From Diphasiastrum complanatum (Eukaryota; Streptophyta; Lycopodiopsida; Lycopodiales; Lycopodiaceae): a DNA stretch of 62,000 nt. Under the pieces are notes generated by a model. The model did no database searches. It saw nothing but the letters and a program-made list of their open reading frames with translations, and was not told the DNA's origin. The translations under genes and the position numbers were made by a program. Shown in pieces: positions 55,236 through 62,000 of this stretch (positions are counted from its first letter, which is position 1; the number at the start of each line of letters is the position of its first letter). Where the stretch lies: assembly GCA_029204225.1 (NCBI GenBank), contig CM055097.1:44358942-44420941 (forward strand), read 5' to 3'.

Positions 55236-56600
55236 TAGACGCAGATTTTCCATTTTTACCATGGAATTCACACATACACCAAAATCACCCATATCAATTG
55301 AAAGGTTTGAATAGTTTAGCCTCCTCTTCCATACGTCATGATAGACCTACCATAGAAGATGAATACCCAAACAACAAGGTGGATGCTGGATAGATGTGGT
55401 AAGCTGACAACAATACACCCTTATTTCTGAATTCACATGGGGGAGTCGAGGGGTGGTAAGTTTTACTTTACTTTGCTGATTTGGTTTCTTTATTTGTTGG
55501 TCAACATTCTATCTTGCTTTAAAAAAAAAAAATTGTTTTAGTGTGTAAATATGGGAGTTAATGTTACTGCATGTGAGATCTCCACAAAAAATTGTGATCT
55601 ACAAATATCACAAATGAGTCGACTCTATTCACTCACGTTGCACTTGCATCATCATACTCACATCATGTAGGCACAATGTGCTTGGACATTTGATTGCAAG
55701 ACTGTCTCATGCATCCATACCCTTGCATTTTGCATATACTCTGAGCTGCATAGGGCATTACATATTTTCTTCTATGAGCATGAGTGTTTGATCAGAAGCA
55801 TAAAAGGGAGGATAAGAGTGAAAAAGTTGGAAATAGAAACAGCGTAGTGGGGTGGGGAGTGACTCCATCGCCCAATAGATAAGGCATGATTGACTGGACA
55901 GTTGGAGAATTTCAAGACGTGATTAATAAGAAAAAAAAAAAAAGAGTGTCTCCACATGATGGTTACATGCAGTGAGATAACAAGCTTGAAACGTCACTAC
56001 TTCTTTGAGTAGTGGACCACTTGAGACAATTGCTGAAGGATATTTATGTTTTGTACATAAAGTCAGATCAGATGGGAGGGATGATCTACAACGAATGTCT
56101 ACATTTGAATCAATTTGTCCACCTACTGATATCAGACAACCGAGAAGATTCTTATTCATCTCCACTGACTATAAACCATCTTTTACAAGGTCCCTACTAA
56201 AATAGAAAAATAAAAAGAAAAAAAAGACTGAGAGAAAAAAAAAAAAAAAAGACTTCAACCATCTCTATCAGATCTTGAACCAATTTGTGAGGACGAGTGA
56301 TGCCTCACACATCCATAGGAGGTGAGGACGATTTTTCCTAATTGATTTTATAGATAGACGAAAACCAGTGCTTCCTACTATCTGGTATATTGGATCTTAG
56401 GACAGGAAGTTGTCCTACACATGGACTACTGTCACAATCTAGGGCTTGAGAAAAGATTTGGTACAGAGAGGCTAGATGGTTAATCCCTGTTGAATCGGTT
56501 CTTAGAGAGTATAAGTTGAATGTCTAAAAAAAAAAATAGTTGGTAATCACCAATCTAGACCGGTTTCAAAGTTGGGACACTTAAACCTCATTGCGTATGC
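55236..56600. other. Non-coding, possible PPT and 3' end of the gypsy element
   Basis: GGGGGAGTCGAGGGGTGG near 55439-55456 could be a polypurine-like tract ahead of an LTR, but no LTR pair was found. A-rich runs lie at 55930 and 56220-56250. TAGGACA-GGAAGT-TGTCCTA at about 56398 forms a small hairpin. The open frames at 56005-56205 are shadows without motifs. Confidence 0.35.
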
Positions 56601-56609
56601 ATTCACACA

Positions 56610-58013
56610 CACATTAATGACACAGTGTTAGACACAATACTGTTGACTTGTGATAAAATAGATTGCATCTCCTAAAGATGGAGTTGGCATTGGACCACAA
56701 AGATCGTTATGTACAAGATCCAATACATGCTTTGTCTTGATGGAATTTGATTTAAGAAACTTGTTTCTAGAGTGCTTCCCATAGATGCATGATTCACAAA
56801 AGAGAGATTTCCTATCCAATGAAGAAGAGAAATTAATCCATCAACTAAATTATTACAACACATATAGGAAAGTGATCTTGTATTCACGTGTCCAAATCGA
56901 CTATGCCACAGAATAGCATTATCGTTTACATTTTCATGAGAGATGCTAGCTAATGCAATTGAATTAGAGAGTGCATAAAGATTTTCGACTCTAGTGCATG
57001 TAGTCAGAGTAGTATTTTCATCGAAGATTGTACACTGTTCAGAGGAGAAAGTAACAGTGTAGCCCTCATCAGTCATCTTAGAAACTGACAACTAAGGTAC
57101 GTGAAGATCTTTTTTGAACGTGATCTTGACTATCCTTTTGCCTTCTATGTGTATGGTGCCTGAATCTCTGAGATAGATGAATTGATTTCTGTTGTAAGCT
57201 GCATACTTGGTAAACCATTCCTTGCGAGAGGTCATGTGTTGGGTAGCGCCGCTGTCCAGGTACCAGCTATCATGGTCTTTGTTGCCACTACTGTAAGCCA
57301 TTAACAGGTGTGTATCTTGCTCCTTGAATTCCACCGCATTGGAGGAATCCCACTGCTACTGTTATTTATTCTTTGCCTCGTTGTAGATGCATATACGACA
57401 CTCTTTGATGGTGTGATTGGCTCTCTTGCAATATCTGTAGAAAAGCTTCTTGCGTGATCCACTATTCTCAGCTTGAGTATGAGGCTTCTGTTGTTGCTGC
57501 TGCACTTGATTCTTGTCCTTGGAATAGTCTTTCTTCTTGGTGTACATGGCCACTGATTTGTCTTTCATGGACAGGCTGTTGGTCTTTCTCCGTATTTCTT
57601 TTTGAAGAAGATGACTGATCACCTTTTGAAGAGTGAGGTCGGGTTGTGTGGAGATCATCACCACAAAGTGATCATATGACTTTGGAAAAGAAGAAATCAA
57701 GGTCATAACGACATCATCATCTTGAATAGCACATCCTACAACTGATAATTGATCCAATAAAGATTTGAAGCTGTTGATGTGAGAAGTGATGGCAGTAGAA
57801 TCAAACATGCTAAGAATAAAGAACTTCCTCCTAAGATGTAATCTAGTGGTTACATCATGAGTCTCATAGAGATTTGATAACAGATCTAATGCATCCTTAG
57901 AGGTTTTGCATGTGGTAACATGGGATATTTGGGAGTCAACCAGATTGAGTGTGATACATGCTAAGGCCTTATGATCTTTGATCTTCCATGCCTTTGCTTG
58001 ATCACCATCTTCT
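56610..58013 (-). pseudogene. Copia gag C-terminus, protease and integrase start (minus)
   Basis: On the minus strand from 58000: AWKIKDHKALACITLNLVD, LSNLYETHDVTTRLHLRRKF, FKSLLDQLSVVGC, SSFPKSYDHFVVMIS, a Lys/Gln-rich stretch and a knuckle with its first Cys changed to Tyr (FYRYCKRANHTIKEC). The protease WYLDSGATQHMTS (57334-57092) keeps its Asp. The pre-integrase (57091-56672: ILWHSRFGHVN) and zinc Cys pair (CESCIYGKHSR) and VHNDLCGPM follow. It ends near 56610, with RT absent. Frame changes separate most pieces. Confidence 0.85.
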
Positions 58014-58620
58014 GGTGTCTTTAAAATAGTTCAACTTCTTCAAAATAGTTGAAAGGAAGAAGATGAAGGCAAAAAGCCAACATTGTCACATATTGGAAAA
58101 ATGCAAAAAACCGACACTGTTGAAAATATTGGACTGTTGAACTATGCTGAAATGTCGCATTTCGAAAAAAGCTAACATTGTCGCATTTCGGAAAAAGCCG
58201 ACACTACAAAAAACATAGTTCATTTTTGTAGACTGTTGTGACACTTAGAGTATTTCTGCAGACTGTCGCGACACTTAGTGTAATTCTGCAGACTGTCGAA
58301 AAGGTAATATATCTCTACAGACTTGTTCTAAATACTAATTTGTGGAAGTCCTTGAAGATGGCCAAGTCTTCAATGATCTTCAAATATTTGAACTTAACAT
58401 TTGAACATGAAGACGAAAGGATTGGTTACCCTTTGCTGGAGATCAGCCGGAAGCCCATTGTAGACCTTCTTCAAATAATTCGGCTGTCTAAGTTCTGATT
58501 CCTGTAGGTATCAGATGAGCACACATAGAACCCAAGTTGGTTTCACCTAACCCTAGATCAACGTTCAATAAACGTGTAGGAAGAATCTTGAAATAGAAAT
58601 AGTCGTTCACCAAGGAGACA
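58014..58620. other. Foreign insertion inside copia gag
   Basis: Gag sequence is interrupted between its start (58775 to about 58620) and its middle (58013 down). The insert holds a segment shared with 48432-48500, CATTTCGGAAAAAGCCGACA-like words and a 30-bp tandem repeat (58231-58320). Its exact ends and any terminal repeats could not be fixed by eye. Confidence 0.6.
58231..58320 (+). repeat. 30-bp tandem repeat, 3 units
   Basis: The units start at 58231, 58261 and 58291 (GACTGTYGYGACACTTAGWG...). The third is diverged. Confidence 0.85.
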
Positions 58621-58775
58621 ACTGTGGACTTAATTTCCAACATTGCCTCTGCACCTGTAACAACATCATACAACTCCTTAGCCATTAGCATAGTTCTCAT
58701 CTTAAATCTCCACAAATTGTAATTGGCTCCATCAAGGTTTTCCATGATAGGACTGGCTTTCTCTTGGGAATCCAT
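58621..58775 (-). pseudogene. Copia gag N-terminus (minus)
   Basis: The ATG at 58775 opens MDSQEKASPIMENLDGANY, WRFKMRTMLMAKELYDVVTGAEA, matching the gag start at 13922. It is split from the rest by the insertion at 58014-58620. Confidence 0.85.
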
Positions 58776-58966
58776 GTGGAAGATTAGTCTAAGTGATAGT
58801 AGTAACTATCAGTGACTTAAGAATAAAAGTCTAATGCAAACTTATAGAACAAGAAAACAATTATTCTATCGGCTAGTAGGATCAGGTTCTGTGGGAAGCT
58901 TATCAGGCTATAGAAATAGCCCTGACGTAAAACCACTTAAATAATCATATAGGTTCTGATATCAAA

Positions 58967-58978
58967 GCTTTGATACCA
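58967..58978 (-). promoter_or_regulatory. PBS (minus), diverged initiator-Met type
   Basis: On the minus strand TGGTATCAAAGC directly after the LTR end CCCCAGCA. It shares the A-for-G change with 14094-14105. Confidence 0.75.
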
Positions 58979-59749
58979 TGCTGGGGAATGTTGAATGCTA
59001 ATTAGGAAGCATAAATTCCCTCGGTGTGTGCACTACCAGCTAACGAACACAAGAATGAACTAGAGCTTGATTGCGTGGTGGTTGTGAAAGCGAAGAGCAG
59101 ACAATCAGACAAAGCAATCAGAAATTCAGATAGAAAAATGGAAAGCATGCAATACTGACAAAGAATCTGAACATAGAACCAGATAGTAGTTTATTCAGAT
59201 TATATGTAATTAAATACAAGTTAGTGATGCAGGTGAGCACGAGACAATTGCTGGCAAAATCGCATGCTCACAAGGCCAACTACAATTTGTAAAAGCCATG
59301 AGCTTATTACTGACAATCCATCTGAACAAAGAATTGATGATGAAAGCATTTACTATGTCTATCTCGTTAACTATATACCATTGATTGATTACAATTATCT
59401 ATATATAATTTACGTTTGTTCAGATGTATGTACAAAAGAATGGCGTGGCCGTTGTGCCGTCAGAAAGAAGATCGTGGCTGCTGTCATTGTCAAGTTAGTT
59501 GCACAGTAGAGAAGGTGAGCATGAGGAGGCTCGATAAGTCGGACTTCCCCAATATGTCGGATAAGTCAAGTTTCTCCGATAAGTCGGCCAAGTTGGGTCT
59601 ACCCGACAAGTCATACTATTTGATAAGTCGGACTGCCATTCTCTTGTTGTCTTCAATTATAGATGATTGTGCAACAATGCATGTAATGTTCAGGGATGAA
59701 TGGAACTAGATTAACATAGGATTTAGGAGAATAGAGGAGATAAATCCAA
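58979..59749 (-). mobile_element. 5' LTR of a minus-strand copia, about 770 bp
   Basis: On the minus strand it runs from near TTGGATTTATCTCC (59749; terminal bases changed from TGTTGG) to CCCCAGCA. Its first 320 bases match 46484-46824 and 11937-12318, and its end matches 14106-14370. It holds several GATAAGTCGG words (59530-59640). The plus-strand open frames here are shadows. Confidence 0.75.
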
Positions 59750-59982
59750 AAGTTTTCGCCGACCTTTGGGGTTTTTGCATTTTCCCCACATTGCCAAAAT
59801 GACTTGAAACACATTTTATATTGACCTTCGTAAAGAGGCTCAATGACAAAGCCGAAGGCCGAAGAAGAAATGAAGACGAAGGAGACACAAAGACCAAAAG
59901 GCGGCGGATCTTCACGCTCAAAGTACAGAGGAAATCAAGAAAGAACCAGGAAGACATCCCCCTCCATGGACAATATAGATAC

Positions 59983-60535
59983 TGTTGGAACGTGCTTAAT
60001 CAGTCGTTCTTGAAATCTCTGATTAGCTTAAACCATTTCTCTCTCCATCCATATAAGCAGATTAAAATTGAGAGAATCGGTTGGATTGTCAATTGGTTGA
60101 GAGTCAAAATGAGCTAAGCATAGTGTTGCTAAGCCGACATCCTAAGAAGTCCGCTAGTAAGCGAGACGATCTGACATACTTCGTGAGAGACAAAGTTTCC
60201 CTTGTGTCGATGCACTGTATGGGTTTGTCACACAAGCACTCTTACAAAAGGATCATTGATAATATAGTAGCTATGATGCACATGTTGAATGATCTTGAAT
60301 GCTTTGGTGTCTGATTGCTATATGTTCATAATCAGCTGTTTATTCATTGTTTCGCACACTGGTTTATCTTGTTGAATGCTTAAACAATCAAACATAGGTC
60401 AGTAGTGTCTATCTACACTTTGGAGGATTGTAGATCTGAGCTAGCATATAGTAGCCAGCAGACAAACTCAAATTCCATTTGGGTTTCTCAACAACAGTGG
60501 ATTTAGAGTGTTTGACGTTCGAATTCATCTCAACA
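59983..60535 (+). mobile_element. Probable 5' LTR of the last copia element, 553 bp
   Basis: It runs from TGTTGGAACG to CATCTCAACA, which are inverted ends, with a PBS one base later and gag ATG about 95 bases on. No second copy is in the window to confirm it. Confidence 0.55.
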
Positions 60536-60536
60536 G

Positions 60537-60549
60537 TGGTATCAAAACC
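60537..60549 (+). promoter_or_regulatory. PBS, diverged
   Basis: TGGTATCAAAACC lies one base after the LTR end, with two differences from the common TGGTATCAGAGC word. Confidence 0.6.
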
Positions 60550-60628
60550 TAAAGTCTTTAAAATCCATGAGATCGAACATTCAGAACAAGAAACCAATAA
60601 AACAAGCTGAAGAACACATTCCACAACA

Positions 60629-61102
60629 ATGGCATCCATAAGCAACATACAGTCGAAGATCTACAAAATCCTTGACTTAGCTGGGTCTAACTTCTTAGCA
60701 TGGAAGGTAAAGACCTTTCTCATCTTAAAGGGAGAAGGGCTATGGCCCTGGGTAGATGGCATCGAAGAGATGCCTACAACTACATGCAAAGAGCTACGAG
60801 AATGGAGAGAAAAGAACAACAAGGCAGTAGTCATGTTGTCCTCATCCATCGAAGATACCCTAATGTTTGACCTCATGACACTCTCTAACACAAAAAAGAT
60901 GTGGAATGCATTACTTACAAGGTTCCAAACAAAATCACATAGCCAAATAATGCTTCTCGAAGATCAGTTGACGAACCTACGATGGGATGGCAAAGACCTC
61001 ACATCTTTTATCCAAAAGATGAAGGATCTGTTCCTTTCATTACACAACGCCGGATTTGACAATGCAGTTTCAGTTGACAAGCAGCTCACCTACTTGCTAT
61101 GA
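60629..61102 (+). pseudogene. Copia gag N-terminal part
   Basis: The ATG at 60629 opens MASISNIQSKIYKI, LAGSNFLAWKVKTFLILKG and continues to TLSNTKKMWNALLTRFQTKS, QIMLLEDQLTNLRWDGK, SFIQKMKDLFLSLHNAGF and a TGA at 61100. That stop is probably a changed codon, since the frame goes on LPRFFQKTQTLLAKYPEMTLEKAM. This gag belongs to a different copia lineage from D, E and N. Confidence 0.8.
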
Positions 61103-61613
61103 GCCTTACCAAGATTCTTCCAGAAGACCCAAACATTGCTAGCAAAATATCCAGAGATGACTCTCGAAAAAGCTATGAGAAGAAGTTGATGTCCGTGAGC
61201 ACCTTGATCACAATGATAGCTTTGATCAAGCTCTCTACAACAACAAGGAAAAGCCAAAGAAGTAGTTCAAGGGTAAGAGGGAGTCAAATTGAAAGCAGGA
61301 TCAAGACCAGTAGATAGAAGGAGCCACCACAGACAAATGGAAGAGCAAGCAAGACAACGAAAAGAAGACGTGCATGAAATACAAACGAGAAGGACATACA
61401 GTCAATTCATGTTGGCTAAACTCAAAGATCGAATGCATTCATTGCCACAAGAAAGGTCATGCAGCCATGAACTGCTACCAAAATCTGAGGAATAAACAAC
61501 CTCAAGGCAACTGGAGAACAACAACAATTCATCCTATGTCGAAGAGCCATAAAGCTCGAAGATGGACGAAGAAAGGTCAAACAATGGAAATTCAACAACC
61601 TATCTATGTATAG
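61103..61613 (+). pseudogene. Copia gag C-terminus with two zinc knuckles
   Basis: After several frame changes a basic stretch leads to CMKYKREGHTVNSC (second Cys replaced by Tyr) and CIHCHKKGHAAMNC (intact CX2CX4HX4C) between about 61365 and 61480. The frame then runs NKQPQGNWRT to a stop at 61611. Confidence 0.75.
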
Positions 61614-62000
61614 ATATGTGTGTAGCCTCGACATTTGATACACAAGAAGTCATCCTTGATTCAGGAGCAACCTCTCACTTTATTACATCCAGACAACAAC
61701 ATACAGTCTCAAGCCACATAGTGGATGAAAAGATTGCCTTCCTACACGGCGAGTTAAACGAGGAGGTCTGTATGGACCAACCACCAGGATCCATCTGCTC
61801 ACGCTTTGCCAACTATGCCTGTCGAATGTAAAGAAGCATATATGGACTAAAGTAGTCTACAAGGCAATGGTATAAGAAGAAGGATCACACCCTCAGATCC
61901 TTAGGATTTCAACCATTGATGGCTGACTACAATGTCTATACAAAGGTCACAGATGGAAAAATCATAATCATTGTTGTCTACATTGATGACACTTTGATAT
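61562..62000 (+). pseudogene. Copia protease fused to RT, integrase deleted
   Basis: EVILDSGATSHF carries the protease Asp. About 20 codons later the reading switches to RT: DEKIAFLHGELNEEVCMDQ, then a stop at 61829, SIYGLK, RQWYKKKDHTL and the catalytic VVYIDDTLI (YIDD at 61979-61990). The whole integrase and the start of RT are missing. The window ends inside RT. Confidence 0.8.

Noticed and set aside
59416-59709. Plus ORF with repeated Asp-Lys-Ser
   Set aside because: It is a reading of the AAGTCGG word array in a minus-strand LTR; the similar ORF end at 46490-46738 has the same cause.

Overview
The window looks like nuclear DNA of a land plant with a large, repeat-rich genome. The evidence is the repeat content: many Ty1/copia relics whose primer-binding sites match the plant initiator-Met tRNA word TGGTATCAGAGC, Ty3/gypsy relics with Tat/Athila-like features (CX2CX3HX4C gag zinc knuckles, an extra ORF after pol, an acidic ORF before gag), and a chromovirus chromodomain relic. 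I could not recognise a single intact host gene, rRNA, tRNA or CRISPR array, and I cannot name the species. Almost every coding region carries stops, frameshifts or deletions.

Layout. 1-6072: a decayed gypsy element (copy A; gag, RNase H, integrase) followed by a TATA box and a broken extra ORF. 6073-8180: a deleted copia element (integrase, RT fragment, RNase H, start of the 3' LTR). 8215-9030: a gypsy RT scrap, a short tandem repeat and a 189-bp (AT)n. 9051-10080: unknown ORFs. 10084-14370: minus-strand 3' LTR of a large non-coding family (called F here), a plus-strand LTR with PBS, and two minus-strand copia gag-protease relics with an LTR piece between them. 14690-15090: minus-strand chromodomain relic. 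15100-20265: AT-rich sequence with nothing recognisable. 20266-22907: copia gag scrap, then gypsy copy B, scrambled: two gag-like blocks flank an integrase, with an inverted piece of the extra ORF. 22950-27000: LTR-like and leader-like DNA, a minus-strand zinc-knuckle gag and repeats.

26993-42423 is a nest. The F element (LTR end, PBS, non-coding interior, PPT, 3' LTR) is split by a copia element D (28313-38624, 657-bp LTRs, almost complete gag-pol). D is itself split in gag by a non-autonomous element N on the minus strand (30442-34430, target duplication AAGTG). N has gag and then, in place of pol, an open frame of 419 codons with no retroelement domain that I recognise. This is the most unusual item in the window.

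42424-47770: copia element E (LTR, PBS, gag, protease, part of integrase) fused to the gag of a relative, then an LTR piece and a minus-strand gag-protease relic. 47771-51770: non-coding DNA with minisatellites. 51772-55400: a gypsy-type PBS, two unknown ORFs, a gag and an acidic tail, with no pol. 56620-59749: minus-strand copia relic with 5' LTR and a foreign insertion in gag. 59983-62000: a copia element with LTR, PBS, gag and a protease-RT fusion that runs off the window.

The parts do not form a cellular pathway. They record repeated insertion, LTR self-insertion, internal deletion and illegitimate recombination among a few element families. Several reading-frame starts given here are the edges of open frames rather than proven ATG starts.
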